Positions 52,131 through 60,654 are shown, counted from the first letter of the stretch. The stretch is 64,000 bases of DNA from Akkermansia muciniphila (GCA_945874145.1 CAMCFN010000009.1:25370-89369); one strand, 5' to 3'. The notes: generated by a model from the sequence alone, not told the origin. A program made the numbers and translations.

Positions 52131-52429
52131 CCCGTGCCGGCGGCTTCCAGCCGCCGCCTTTCCTCCGATAGCCAACTGGCAGTCCCGCACGGTGAAAGCG
52201 TCGCTGAAGCGACCGCAGTCTAGACGCTTCGCGAGGCCAAGGGTCACTGGTAATGCGCGCCAGCGTTTGGACTGCGGTGGCTTTAGCACCGCTTTTGGGC
52301 GCACGCACAAGACGCGCTCACAGCACGCTCGGAGGCTTCGTTCTCCACGCCCCGTGCCGGCGGCTTCCAAACGCCGTGCTGTGCGTTCGGAGTCAAGGGA
52401 CGGCGACTGGAAGTCGCCGGCACAAGGCC
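52131..52429. repeat. intergenic region with several palindromes
   Basis: This convergent gap of 299 bp has no gene. It holds GGCGGC-TTCCA-GCCGCC (52139-52155) and CGGCGACT-GGA-AGTCGCCG (52401-52419), both perfect. A looser copy sits near 52356-52380 with the same CCGTGCCGGCGGCTTCCA start as the first. The two CCCGTGCCGGCGGCTTCCA stretches form a direct repeat of about 200-bp spacing. The region may be a tract of small mobile hairpin repeats or bidirectional termination signals. Confidence 0.75.
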
Positions 52430-55039
52430 TTACTTAAACATCGCGTGCTTCGCGTCGCCGCCACTGAGGACGTAGGCGACGAGGTCGAGGATTTCGTCCT
52501 GCTTGAGCATGTTGATGAGGCCCTCGGGCATCGGCGAAATCTTCGAATGCTCCATCTTCACGACCTGCTTGCGGTCCACGCCGATGCGTTGGTTCGGGTC
52601 GGTCAGATCGGTGTTCACCTGCACGCTGTCGTTGGCGAGGTTCACGATGATGCCGGTGACGGTCTCGCCGTCGGTCTTGGTCAGCACCACGGGGACGAAC
52701 TGCTCGTTGATTTCCTTGCTCGGGTTGATGACTTGGTCGAGGAAGTCGCGCGCGTTGTAGCGGCCGCCCGCGCCGGTGAGGTCCGGGCCCGTCATGCCGC
52801 CCTCGTTGCCGAAGCGGTGGCAGGCGAAGCACGCGGCGGCCCCGAACATCTTTCGCCCGTTCTCGTAGCTGCGGCCTTTGAGGCCCTTGTCGGCGACGGC
52901 GGCCAACTCGTCGAGCTTCCATTCCTTCACGTAGGAACGGCCCGCGAAGGCTTCGGCCAGTGCTTCGAGCGGTGACTTCTTCACGGGCTTCTTGGCGAGC
53001 AGGTCGGCGAGCGTGGTCTTCTCCGCGTCGGTCAGCGTGGCCTCGGCTCCGGTGCGGATGAACTCGATGAACTTCTCGAAGCTCGCGCCGCCCCGGTAGT
53101 TCGCGGCGCGCAGGAACCAGTTGAACTGGTCGGTGCGCAGTGCTGTGGTCCAGCCGGCCTTGAGCATCCGCAGGGAGCGCGCGTATTCCATCTGCTCCTC
53201 CTGACCGGGCGCATTCTTCAGTGCGGCGATGCCCTTTGCGGCGATGGTCGGCGACTGGAGCGCGACAAGCGTTTCGCACAGCACCCAGTTGAGCGGGAAG
53301 TTCTCGGCGGGGAACAGCGGGTCGAGCTTGGCAATGGCGCGCTGGCGCGTGGTTTCGTCGGGTTGGCCGAAGCGGACAAGGCTGATGGAGTAAGTGCGGA
53401 CGAAGGCGAGGCGTTGCTCTTGGTTCAGCTTCTTCCAATCCACCTTGTCGAGCGCGGCGTAAATTTTCGCGGCCATCGCGGTGTCCACGGGCGGGTCCGT
53501 CGGCTTGCGGTGCTGCGGGTCAATGCCCGTCAGGCGCGCGAGGCCGAGGAGGGCTTCGACCTGTTTGCCGCTATCCTTCTCGGTGAGCGCCTTGTCGGCC
53601 CACGTCGCGGCGGGCTGCCATTCGAGCGCGGTGCGCGCGGCCCAGCGGAGATATCGGTCGCTGCTGGTGAGGTGCGGCCACGCGGCGGCGATGGCCTTCG
53701 GGTCGGGCTTACCGTGGAAGGCTTCGAGCGAGCGGCGGAGTTCGCGGGCCTTCGCGGCGACGGCGTCGGTCGTGGGCTTCGACGGCGCGGTGGATTCCTT
53801 GCCCGTGTAAGTCACGCGGTAGAGGCCGGACTGCACCTTGCGCCCGCCGATGGCGAAATACATCGCGCCATCCTGCGGGTGGATGATGGCGTCGGTCAGC
53901 GGCAGCGGCGCGCCGGAGAGGAATTCCTCGCGCGTGGCGGTGTAGCTGGAGCCGTCGGGCTTGAGGTGGACGGCATAGAGTTTGCCCCAACTCCAGTCGA
54001 GGATGAAGAGCGCCTCCTGATACTTGGCCGGGAACTTCGCGCCGTAGCCGAAGGTCACGCCGGTGGGTGAGCCGGGGCCGATGTTGACGACCGCGCCGAG
54101 GTTGTCGGGATACCACTCGGGGCGTTTGCCCGCGCCGTTGCGCCAGCCGTATTCGGAGCCACTGGTGACGTGGTTCACGCGCGTGGGGCGATACCACGGC
54201 GTGTTGAAATCGTATTCCATGTCCGCGTCGTAGGTGAACAGCTCGCCGTCGCGGTTCATGGCTCCGTCGAAGATGTTGCGGTAGCCGGAGGAGTAGGCCT
54301 CGAAGTTTTTTCCATCGAGCGACACGCGGTAGATGATGCCGCCGGGGCCGAGCACCTCGCGCATGAAGCCGCGACCGTCGGGCATGCGCGGCAGGACATG
54401 GTCTTCGCCCCAGGTGAGCGGGACGCGCGAGGAACTGAACGCGGTGGGCTTCGTCCCGTTGCCGGTGATGAGGAAGAGCGACTTCGCGTCCGGCGCGAGC
54501 ACGATGGCGTGAACGCCGTGGTCGCCGCGCGCCTGCATGTCACGAAGAAGTTCGACCTTGTCGAGGACGTCATCGTTCTTCGAGGAGGTGACGCGGTAGA
54601 GGCCGCTGGGAATCTTGTTCTCGTAGTCATTCACCGCGCAGTAGAGGCCGTTGTTGAACCAGAGCAGCCCGTTCACCGCGCGGATGGCAGCGGGGACTTT
54701 CTCGATCTTCGCCGGGTCCAGCGGCTGGCCGGGCGCGGGCGGCGCGAAGCGGAACAGCCCGCCGTATTGGTCGCTGGCGATGATGCGGCCTTTGCCGTCG
54801 GTGCAAAGGTTGACCCACGAGCCTTGCTCGCCGATGGGCACGGAGTGGAGCAGTTCGACCTTGAAGTCCTTGAGCACCTTGATGCGTTCGAGGGGCGTGG
54901 CCTTGTTTTCATTGATGGCCTGACCGGCACCGGGCGCGGGGGCTTTCTTGGCCGGCTGTTTCTTCTTGGTGTCCTGAGCGACGGCGGAGGCGAGGCCCAG
55001 CGCGAGGACGAGGGTGGAGCAACGGAACAAATGTTTCAT
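52430..55039 (-). CDS. secreted PVC-type glucose-dehydrogenase-like protein with heme c domain
   Basis: This 869-residue exported protein has a signal peptide (CSTLVLALGLASAVAQ) and a Lys/Pro-rich spacer. A propeller domain follows (about residues 50-410): LKDFKVELLHSVPIGEQGSW, NGLLWFNNGLYCAVNDYENK, GDHGVHAIVLAPDAKSLFLI, DADMEYDFNTPWYRPTRVNH, GSEYGWRNGAGKRPEW. Then comes a helical middle region and a C-terminal domain with the heme site CFACH (in AAACFACHRFGNEGG). The end SPMPEGLINMLKQDEILDLV is typical of this PVC family. It is a paralogue of the protein at 47715 but lacks its N-terminal jelly-roll. The gene converges on the SMP-30-like gene and probably belongs to the same sugar-oxidising set. 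Electron acceptor unknown. Confidence 0.87.
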   Translation of the reverse strand: MKHLFRCSTLVLALGLASAVAQDTKKKQPAKKAPAPGAGQAINENKATPLERIKVLKDFKVELLHSVPIGEQGSWVNLCTDGKGRIIASDQYGGLFRFAPPAPGQPLDPAKIEKVPAAIRAVNGLLWFNNGLYCAVNDYENKIPSGLYRVTSSKNDDVLDKVELLRDMQARGDHGVHAIVLAPDAKSLFLITGNGTKPTAFSSSRVPLTWGEDHVLPRMPDGRGFMREVLGPGGIIYRVSLDGKNFEAYSSGYRNIFDGAMNRDGELFTYDADMEYDFNTPWYRPTRVNHVTSGSEYGWRNGAGKRPEWYPDNLGAVVNIGPGSPTGVTFGYGAKFPAKYQEALFILDWSWGKLYAVHLKPDGSSYTATREEFLSGAPLPLTDAIIHPQDGAMYFAIGGRKVQSGLYRVTYTGKESTAPSKPTTDAVAAKARELRRSLEAFHGKPDPKAIAAAWPHLTSSDRYLRWAARTALEWQPAATWADKALTEKDSGKQVEALLGLARLTGIDPQHRKPTDPPVDTAMAAKIYAALDKVDWKKLNQEQRLAFVRTYSISLVRFGQPDETTRQRAIAKLDPLFPAENFPLNWVLCETLVALQSPTIAAKGIAALKNAPGQEEQMEYARSLRMLKAGWTTALRTDQFNWFLRAANYRGGASFEKFIEFIRTGAEATLTDAEKTTLADLLAKKPVKKSPLEALAEAFAGRSYVKEWKLDELAAVADKGLKGRSYENGRKMFGAAACFACHRFGNEGGMTGPDLTGAGGRYNARDFLDQVINPSKEINEQFVPVVLTKTDGETVTGIIVNLANDSVQVNTDLTDPNQRIGVDRKQVVKMEHSKISPMPEGLINMLKQDEILDLVAYVLSGGDAKHAMFK

Positions 55040-55092
55040 AACGCGTGCGGGCGATTAGAGCAGAAGGCAGGACGACCACCAACCGGGAATTA

Positions 55093-56910
55093 TCAAGGCT
55101 GTCGGAGGGTGAGATAAATGGCGCGGACATCCATCACGCTCGCGCCGGGGATTTCGAGCGCGCGCAACGTGAGCGCACCCCTGCCCTTCTCCAGCCGGAT
55201 GGTGCCGAAGTTCAGAGGGCGGAACTCCTTCATCGTGGACTCGGCAGGCGGACGGGCGACCGTGTCTTGGTTCGTGTAGAGCGGCGGGTTCCAGACAACG
55301 GGAACTTTGCCGGTGAGCCTGCTGCCGTTATGGCTCAGCTCAATCGTCGCCCCCGCATCGGCGGCGGTGTGGTGAATGACGACTTCGTAGTTGCCCGCCG
55401 TGACCACATCCACGTCCCAGGTGATTTTGTCTTCGGTCGTTTTCCAGTTCACGAAGTAGGAACAGTTCGGCGCGTTGGCGCTGCGCTTGATGCCGCCGTG
55501 GGCGATGCCGTCGCGCGCGGGGAGCGGCGTGATGGGGAACTTCGCGCCACCGGCACCGACGGGATACGGACGGTCGTCGGGCGGGAGGCCGCCGCCCTTG
55601 CCTTTGCCCTTCGCGTTAGGCGCAGGCGCGGCGGTGCGACCGAGAACGTCACGCCGCCAGTCGGCAACGGCGCTGGCGAACTTCGCAGCGACCTCGGGCT
55701 TCTCCGCCGCGATGTTCTTCGACTGGCCGGGGTCGGCGACCATGTCGAACAGTTCACCGGTATTGCTGAAGCGGTATTGCTGCGAGCGCGCGCTGACGTT
55801 GCCGTTCTGGTGGGAGAAGATGGTGCGGTCGGGCCAGCCGCGCCGTTGCGCGCCGGTGAGAAGGTTCGCAAGATTCATCCCATCAAGCGGCTTGTCGCCG
55901 ACACGCTTCACCCCGGCCATCGCGGTGAGCGTGGGCAGCAGGTCAATCGCGCCAGCAATCTCCTTCACCACGGTCCCGGGCTGAATGCCGCCGCCGGGCC
56001 AGCGGATGAAGAACGTCGAGCGCACGCCGCCTTCGTCGGTTGAGCCTTTGCGCGCCTTCATGCCGCCGTTCCAGCGAAAGCTATTGGGGCCGTTGTCGGA
56101 GAAGTAGATGACGATGGTGTTGTCGGCGAGCTTGAGTTCGTCGAGGCGCTTGAGCACGCGACCGACGTTCCAATCGATGTTCTCGACCATCGCGAGCGCG
56201 CAACGGGTGTGGTCCAGCTCCTCCGGGTCGCCCGGCTTCGCACGGAGCTTGATGGGATCGTTCTTGAAGCGCTGCCAATACTCCTGCGGCACGGCCCACG
56301 GCGAGTGCGGCGTGTTGTAGGGCACGTAGCAGAAGAACGGCTTGGCCTTGTTCTTCTCGATGAACTCGATGGCCTTGCCGGTGAGGTCGTCGGCCACGAA
56401 GCCTTTGCCGCGCACCGGCTTTCCGTTGTGCTCCAGCGGCGGGTCGAAGTATTCGCCCCAGTGGCCGGAGGTGAAGCCGTAGTATTCGTCGAAGCCGCGC
56501 GCGTTGGGATGGAACGGCCACTGGCTGCCGTTGTGCCACTTGCCGAACGCGCCGGTCGCGTAGCCAGCGGCTCGGAAGGCGTCGGCGATCGTCTGTTCGT
56601 CCACATTCAACCGCTCCTGACCATTCGAGACCCCGCGCACGCCGCCGCGCGGATGGTAGCGGCCGGTGAGGAACTCGGCGCGCGTCGGCGCACACACCGA
56701 GCAGACGTAGAAACGGTCGAGCACCGCGCCGTTGCGCCCGATAGAGTCAATGTTGGGTGTGCGGATGTTCGTGTTACCGTTGAGCGAGTAGTCGCCCCAC
56801 CCGGAATCATCCGCGAGGAAGATAAGGATGTTGGGCGGTGGCGCGGCGGAGGCAACGCTGAGGCTGCCCAGCGCGCACAGAATGGCAAACAAGCGGGCGA
56901 GGTGTTTCAT
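55093..56910 (-). CDS. secreted sulfatase with C-terminal beta-sandwich
   Basis: This 605-residue exported sulfatase has a signal peptide (LFAILCALGSLSVASA). The formylglycine site is Cys73 in VCAPTR followed by AEFLTG (C-x-P-x-R). Other metal and substrate motifs are NILIFLADDSGWGDYS at the N-terminus, GYATGAFGKWHNGS, PFFCYVPYNTPHSPW and TIVIYFSDNGPNS. A Gly/Lys-rich linker near residue 465 is followed by a C-terminal beta-sandwich (KITWDVDVVTAGNYEVVIHH, ATIELSHNG) resembling alpha-L-fucosidase or CBM-type carbohydrate-binding modules. It probably removes sulfate from a polysaccharide. Start chosen: ATG at 56910; the open frame further upstream runs through the next gene and is not coding. 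It lies 38 bp after the DUF1080-like gene. Confidence 0.9.
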   Translation of the reverse strand: MKHLARLFAILCALGSLSVASAAPPPNILIFLADDSGWGDYSLNGNTNIRTPNIDSIGRNGAVLDRFYVCSVCAPTRAEFLTGRYHPRGGVRGVSNGQERLNVDEQTIADAFRAAGYATGAFGKWHNGSQWPFHPNARGFDEYYGFTSGHWGEYFDPPLEHNGKPVRGKGFVADDLTGKAIEFIEKNKAKPFFCYVPYNTPHSPWAVPQEYWQRFKNDPIKLRAKPGDPEELDHTRCALAMVENIDWNVGRVLKRLDELKLADNTIVIYFSDNGPNSFRWNGGMKARKGSTDEGGVRSTFFIRWPGGGIQPGTVVKEIAGAIDLLPTLTAMAGVKRVGDKPLDGMNLANLLTGAQRRGWPDRTIFSHQNGNVSARSQQYRFSNTGELFDMVADPGQSKNIAAEKPEVAAKFASAVADWRRDVLGRTAAPAPNAKGKGKGGGLPPDDRPYPVGAGGAKFPITPLPARDGIAHGGIKRSANAPNCSYFVNWKTTEDKITWDVDVVTAGNYEVVIHHTAADAGATIELSHNGSRLTGKVPVVWNPPLYTNQDTVARPPAESTMKEFRPLNFGTIRLEKGRGALTLRALEIPGASVMDVRAIYLTLRQP

Positions 56911-56948
56911 CGGGCTGGAATCGACTGTCAAAATCCCGTCAAACACTG

Positions 56949-57602
56949 CTATTTTGCGGCCGTTGTCGCTTTCTCGACCGACCAGACCTTCACGTCCGCC
57001 AGCCGCAGCGACTCGCCGCGCATCACGAAGCGGTAGCCGGTCTTGTCCACATCGAGTTCCGGATGGCTGCCGGCGAGCTTCACGCCATTGTCGGTCTGCA
57101 CCGAGACCTTGGCACCCTGAATCTCGACGAGCACCGTGTGCCACTTGCCCGCCTCGAACTTGCCCGCCGCCTTGCCGAGCGCGACGGCCTTCGACGCCGG
57201 GTCTTTCTTGTCCTTGTCCTTGTTCAGCGTCAGGCCGTCCTCCGCGATGCCGATGCGGAAAAGATGCCCCTTCGCGTGGTTCCAGCTCACGTTGAAGCCC
57301 TTCGCACCATCGAGCCGGAAGGAGAAGCGCAGAATCGAATCGCGATTGGGCTGGCCGAGCGTGAGCACGGCGGCGTGTTCGTCCGAAGCCTTTTCCTTGC
57401 CGATGACCACGCCGTCGCGCACCTGCCAGTCGCCCTTGTTCGCGGTCCAAGCCTTGCCCAAGGCCGCGCCGGCGAAGGCCTCGTCCACGACGGGCTTGCC
57501 AGCCTGGGCATGAAGGGGCTTGAGGTCGGCGTTCTTCTCCGCGAGGCAGAGGGCGGTGGAAGCGGCTAAGACGGAGAGAACGACGAGGAGTTGGGAGCGC
57601 AT
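56949..57602 (-). CDS. secreted DUF1080/LamG-like protein
   Basis: This 217-residue exported protein has a signal peptide (LLVVLSVLAASTALCLAE). The mature part is a concanavalin-like beta-sandwich: VVDEAFAGAALGKAWTANKG, WQVRDGVVIGKEKASDEHAA, SILRFSFRLDGAKGFNVSWN, GKWHTVLVEIQGAKVSVQTD, and LRLADVKVW at the end. This order fits the DUF1080 / 3-keto-disaccharide hydrolase fold. It may be the partner of the sulfatase that follows on the same strand. Upstream of its ATG at 57602 lies a long region with nested inverted repeats and the 21-bp array, where its promoter must lie. Confidence 0.8.
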   Translation of the reverse strand: MRSQLLVVLSVLAASTALCLAEKNADLKPLHAQAGKPVVDEAFAGAALGKAWTANKGDWQVRDGVVIGKEKASDEHAAVLTLGQPNRDSILRFSFRLDGAKGFNVSWNHAKGHLFRIGIAEDGLTLNKDKDKKDPASKAVALGKAAGKFEAGKWHTVLVEIQGAKVSVQTDNGVKLAGSHPELDVDKTGYRFVMRGESLRLADVKVWSVEKATTAAK

Positions 57603-57714
57603 GGTGAGTTGTTCGGACAATGTTCGAGCAGACAGACGACGCAACCCGCGTGAAGGTTGCCAGACTCTGCGCCCCCGTCGGTGCCAACACCTCCGCCATC
57701 CGCGAACCCGTTTC

Positions 57715-57880
57715 AACGCAAAGGCGCAAAGACGCGAAGCCACAACCCAAGTTCGACCACAGAGACACGAAGAACACAGAGAAATGCCACTGCGGGGAAG
57801 CCTCTGTGTCCATCGTGTCTCTGTGGTTCAAATCGGTTCGTCGGTTTGATTGCGCCTCTGCGCCTTGGCGTCCTTGCGTT
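57715..57880. repeat. nested inverted repeat
   Basis: Outer arms are 57715-57739 (AACGCAAAGGCGCAAAGACG...) and about 57853-57880 (...CTTGGCGTCCTTGCGTT), imperfect. Inner arms are 57755-57781 (ACCACAGAGACACGAAGAAC...) and 57802-57829 (...CATCGTGTCTCTGTGGT), nearly perfect over about 27 bp. Similar repeats with CACAGAG...CTCTGTG units are familiar from many environmental bacterial genomes. They are probably non-coding mobile or palindromic elements. Confidence 0.85.
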
Positions 57881-57910
57881 CATTCTCCCGACCCGACACG
57901 CCTGTGACGG

Positions 57911-58162
57911 CACTGCTACCGTCTGCGTCGGCACTGTTACGCCCTGCCAAACCACTGTTATTGGCTGGGAAGGCGCTGACGCGGCTTGGGCCGGGGGTGA
58001 CACGGCATGGGCGGCCGGTGTTGCCGCCTCGGGGTGGACTGTTACCGGTTAAGAGGGCGGTGTTACGCCTTGGGGACATGGTGCTGCCGCCTGAGAGGCC
58101 ACTGTTACGCCTTGGGGCACCACTGTTATCGCCTGGGGACGCACTGTTATGGACTACAAGTG
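57911..58162. repeat. 21-bp tandem array, twelve degenerate units
   Basis: Units begin at 57911, 57932, 57953, 57974, 57995, 58016, 58037, 58058, 58079, 58100, 58121 and 58142, exactly 21 bp apart with no insertion or deletion. The best-kept units read CACTGTTACGCCTTGGGG followed by three variable bases, and the others keep the CTGTTA and GGG parts. The three most regular units are at the right end. In the plus frame starting at 57850 the array reads as heptads x-x-L-L-R-L-G, and on the minus strand as heptads around R-N-S-G. No start codon or signal supports either product. It differs from CRISPR because there are no constant spacers and repeats. Confidence 0.85.
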
Positions 58163-58281
58163 CCTTCCTAGAAGGTTGTTACGTGGTTTTAGCCGATTCG
58201 GGTCAAAAGTCAGGCCGTCCGTGGTCAAAAGCAGACAGTTGGAGGGGTGAAGCCTCGCGCGGCGACGGCCCTACCACATGC

Positions 58282-58317
58282 AAAAACCGCCGCCCCAGCT
58301 TGGCCGGGGCGGCGGTT
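58282..58317 (-). terminator. Rho-independent terminator of the GloVer-repeat gene
   Basis: A perfect 12-bp stem (AACCGCCGCCCC 58285-58296 with GGGGCGGCGGTT 58306-58317) and a 9-base loop lie 50 bp downstream of the stop codon. On the minus strand the stem is followed by a T-run (58286-58282). This is the clearest intrinsic terminator in the window. Confidence 0.9.
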
Positions 58318-58366
58318 CGTAGCTTGGCATCCAACGCGGGCGCTGGACTGGCGCAAGGCAGGCAGC

Positions 58367-60166
58367 TTACTTGCCCTGGCTCTTGGGCACGGTGACCGTC
58401 ACTGTCTTGGTGCTCGTGTTGCCCGAAGCGTCGCTGGCCTCGAACAGGATGGTGTAGATGCGCCCGTTGCCCTTGCCGGAACGTTCGGCGCGGAGGCTCA
58501 CGGTGCCGGGGCTGGTGATGACGATGTCACCCGCCGTGTCGCCGTCGCCAAGGCCGTTGTCCGGCTCGTTGCTGGTGACGGAGAGGATGCTGCCGGTCAC
58601 TTCGCTGACCGCCTCGGTTGCCGCGCCGCTGACGCTGACGGAGACCATCTTGTGGTTGGGCGGCCAGAGCACAGCGGAGGAGACGCTGAGGCTGGTGATG
58701 ACGGGCGCGGTCGTGTCGCGCACGGTCACGGTGAAGCTGCCGTAGGCGGCGTTGCCCGCAGCATCCGTGGCGCTGGCGTTCACCGTGGTGGTGCCGAGCG
58801 GGAAGGTGCTGCCGGAGGCGGGATTTAAGGTCACAGCCACGCTGCCATCCACGTCATCCGTGGCGGAGGCGGTGTAGGTGACCGTGGCCCCGGCCGGGCT
58901 GGTGGCTTCGACCACGAGGTCGCCCGGCAGTGAGAGCACGGGTGCGGTGATGTCGTTGTTGACTAGGCTCAGGCGGAACACGGTGCCGTAGGCACTGCTG
59001 CCGCCCATGGAGGCGGTGCCGTAGAGTGCGCCGTCCGTCCCCTGCACCAGCCCGCCGGAGGGGTTACCGCCGGTGGTGTGGTAGTCGAAGTTCTGGAGCT
59101 TGGTGGAGCCGGTCCCGTCCGCATTCAGCTTGAACACGGTGCCGTAGCCAAAGTAACCGCCTCTGGAGGTGGTGCCGTAGAGGGTGCCGTCGGCCCCCTG
59201 CACGAGCCCGCCTTCGGGGTTAGCGCCGGTGGTGGGATAGTCGAAGTTATGGAGCACGGTGAAGTCACTTCCGTCCGCATTCAGCTTGAACACGGTGCCA
59301 ACGCCACTGCTGCCGCCTTCGGGGGTGGTGCCGTAGAGCGCGCCGGCGGTCCCCTGCACTAGCCCGGCCCGGGGGTTAGCGCCGGTGGCGGAAGAAGTGA
59401 AGTGCCGGAGCACGGTGAAGCCACTCCCGTCCGCATTCAGCTTGAACACGGTGCCGAGACCACCGCTGCCGCCGGAGGGGGCGGTGCCGTAGAGCGCGCC
59501 GTCCGCTCCCTGCACCAGCCCCGCCTGGGGGTAAGCGCCGGTGGTGGATCCGTTGAAGTTATGGAGCACGGTGAAGCCACTCCCGTCCGCATTTAGCTTG
59601 AACACGGTGCCAACGCTACTGCTGCCGCCTTGGTAGGTGGTGCCGTAGAGCGCGCCGTCAGCCCCTTGCACCAACCGGCCGAAGGGGTAAGCGCCGGTAG
59701 TGGAACCGTTGAAGTTTCGGAGCACGGTGAAGCCACTCCCATCCACATTCAGCTTGAACACGGTGCCTTTGCCACTGCTGCCGCCGGATAGGGCGGTGCC
59801 GTAGAGCGCGCCGTCCGCCCCCTGCACCAGCCCCGCCTGGGGGTTAGCGCCGGTTACAGGAGAGTTGAAGTTATGGAGCACGGTGAAGCCACTCCCGTCC
59901 GCATTCAGCTTGAACACGGTGCCAACGCCACTGCTGCCGCCGGAAGCGACGGTGCCGTAGAGCGCGCCGTCGGCCCCCTGCACCAGCCCGGCGCGGAGGT
60001 TAGCGCCGCTGGTGTAATAGTCGAAGTTCTTGAGCACCTGGAAAGTTGGCGCGGCAGCGATGGCCGCCGGTGCCAGCGCGAGCGTCAGCGCGGCGGCGGC
60101 GGTGAGGGTGAGTTGTTTCAACCGTCGGAAGACGACAGCACAATGGGACTGGGATGTGGACTTCAT
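58367..60166 (-). CDS. secreted GloVer-type tandem-repeat protein with HYR-like domains
   Basis: This 599-residue exported protein has a signal peptide (LTLTAAAALTLALAPAAIAA). Residues about 45-405 are seven tandem repeats of 52 residues, each with the core GTVFKLNADGSGFTVLHNF and GLVQGADGALYGT. This is the pattern of the choice-of-anchor 'GloVer' repeats and resembles a beta-propeller. It is followed by a HYR-like Ig domain (APVLSLPGDLVVEATSPAGA ... GTTTVNASATDAAGN) and a second Ig-like domain ending in TKTVTVTVPKSQGK. The 156-bp DNA units are highly alike, so recent expansion or gene conversion is likely. No C-terminal sorting signal was recognised. The function is probably structural or adhesive at the cell surface. 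Confidence 0.85.
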   Translation of the reverse strand: MKSTSQSHCAVVFRRLKQLTLTAAAALTLALAPAAIAAAPTFQVLKNFDYYTSGANLRAGLVQGADGALYGTVASGGSSGVGTVFKLNADGSGFTVLHNFNSPVTGANPQAGLVQGADGALYGTALSGGSSGKGTVFKLNVDGSGFTVLRNFNGSTTGAYPFGRLVQGADGALYGTTYQGGSSSVGTVFKLNADGSGFTVLHNFNGSTTGAYPQAGLVQGADGALYGTAPSGGSGGLGTVFKLNADGSGFTVLRHFTSSATGANPRAGLVQGTAGALYGTTPEGGSSGVGTVFKLNADGSDFTVLHNFDYPTTGANPEGGLVQGADGTLYGTTSRGGYFGYGTVFKLNADGTGSTKLQNFDYHTTGGNPSGGLVQGTDGALYGTASMGGSSAYGTVFRLSLVNNDITAPVLSLPGDLVVEATSPAGATVTYTASATDDVDGSVAVTLNPASGSTFPLGTTTVNASATDAAGNAAYGSFTVTVRDTTAPVITSLSVSSAVLWPPNHKMVSVSVSGAATEAVSEVTGSILSVTSNEPDNGLGDGDTAGDIVITSPGTVSLRAERSGKGNGRIYTILFEASDASGNTSTKTVTVTVPKSQGK

Positions 60167-60654
60167 AAATTCCTTGGAACCAACCTGGCCTGGCGTCCGC
60201 CGCTCAACAGAGCGATCATTGACGCCACCCGATGCGAAGAGGCTGACCGACGGGCGGGAGCGTGTCCAAGCAATTGGGCGAACGGACGTTAGGGAGTTTC
60301 CTGAGGAAGGACGGAGGTTTCCTGCTCCGAAACCAAATCGTAACCGGGACACGCACCGCGCGATGGTGTGCCAGCAGCGACGCGGAGTAGCTCGACATTC
60401 CAATTTCGAGAGTCGCGTGAGCTGCGAACGCTTCCGCACTCGACATTGGAATGTCGAGCTAGACGCTCACTTCGCTGCCTTGCCCTGCTTGACCTGCTTG
60501 GCGGGTGCGACGGGTTCGGAGCCGTCGTTGTCGGCACAGCGGCGAGGGGTAGAACTGTGTTCAGTAACCCGTGTTCACAGTTAGAAGACGGGACGGCACG
60601 TGCATGACGAAAGGCTAACTGACCCGGCACTGAATACTGAACACTGAAAACTGA
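60167..60654. other. 488-bp intergenic region without gene
   Basis: No protein-coding or RNA gene was recognised. The only clear structure is a 17-bp perfect inverted repeat (60388-60404 and 60445-60461). The promoter of the GloVer gene should lie at its left end, near 60170-60260, but I could not assign boxes with confidence. Confidence 0.6.
60388..60461. repeat. 17-bp perfect inverted repeat
   Basis: TAGCTCGACATTCCAAT (60388-60404) and its exact inverse complement (60445-60461) are separated by 40 bp. The right arm extends into a near-palindrome by itself (CTCGACATTGGAATGTCGAG), so the arms also resemble each other as direct repeats. Likely a small intergenic repeat element. Confidence 0.85.

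Larger units (their letters stand above)
57603..58366. other. 764-bp intergenic region rich in repeats
   Basis: No convincing gene. From left to right it holds a nested inverted repeat (57715-57880), an array of 21-bp units (57911-58162), two GGTCAAAAG sites 22 bp apart (58201 and 58223), and a strong hairpin terminator (58282-58317) for the gene on the right. The array is open in more than one frame because its unit is a multiple of three, which creates long spurious ORFs. Confidence 0.8.

Noticed and set aside
55093..57831. Single 912-residue protein including the sulfatase and an N-terminal extension
   Set aside because: The extension runs through the DUF1080-like gene in the wrong frame. 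The sulfatase has its own signal peptide and ATG at 56910.
57911..58162. CRISPR array
   Set aside because: The unit is only 21 bp with no distinct constant repeat and variable spacer of usual length, and no cas gene is present.
57850..58395. Plus-strand ORF of 181 codons across the 21-bp array
   Set aside because: Its heptad pattern follows directly from a repeat unit divisible by three. It has no signal for translation and runs into the terminator of the opposite gene. Kept only as a repeat feature.
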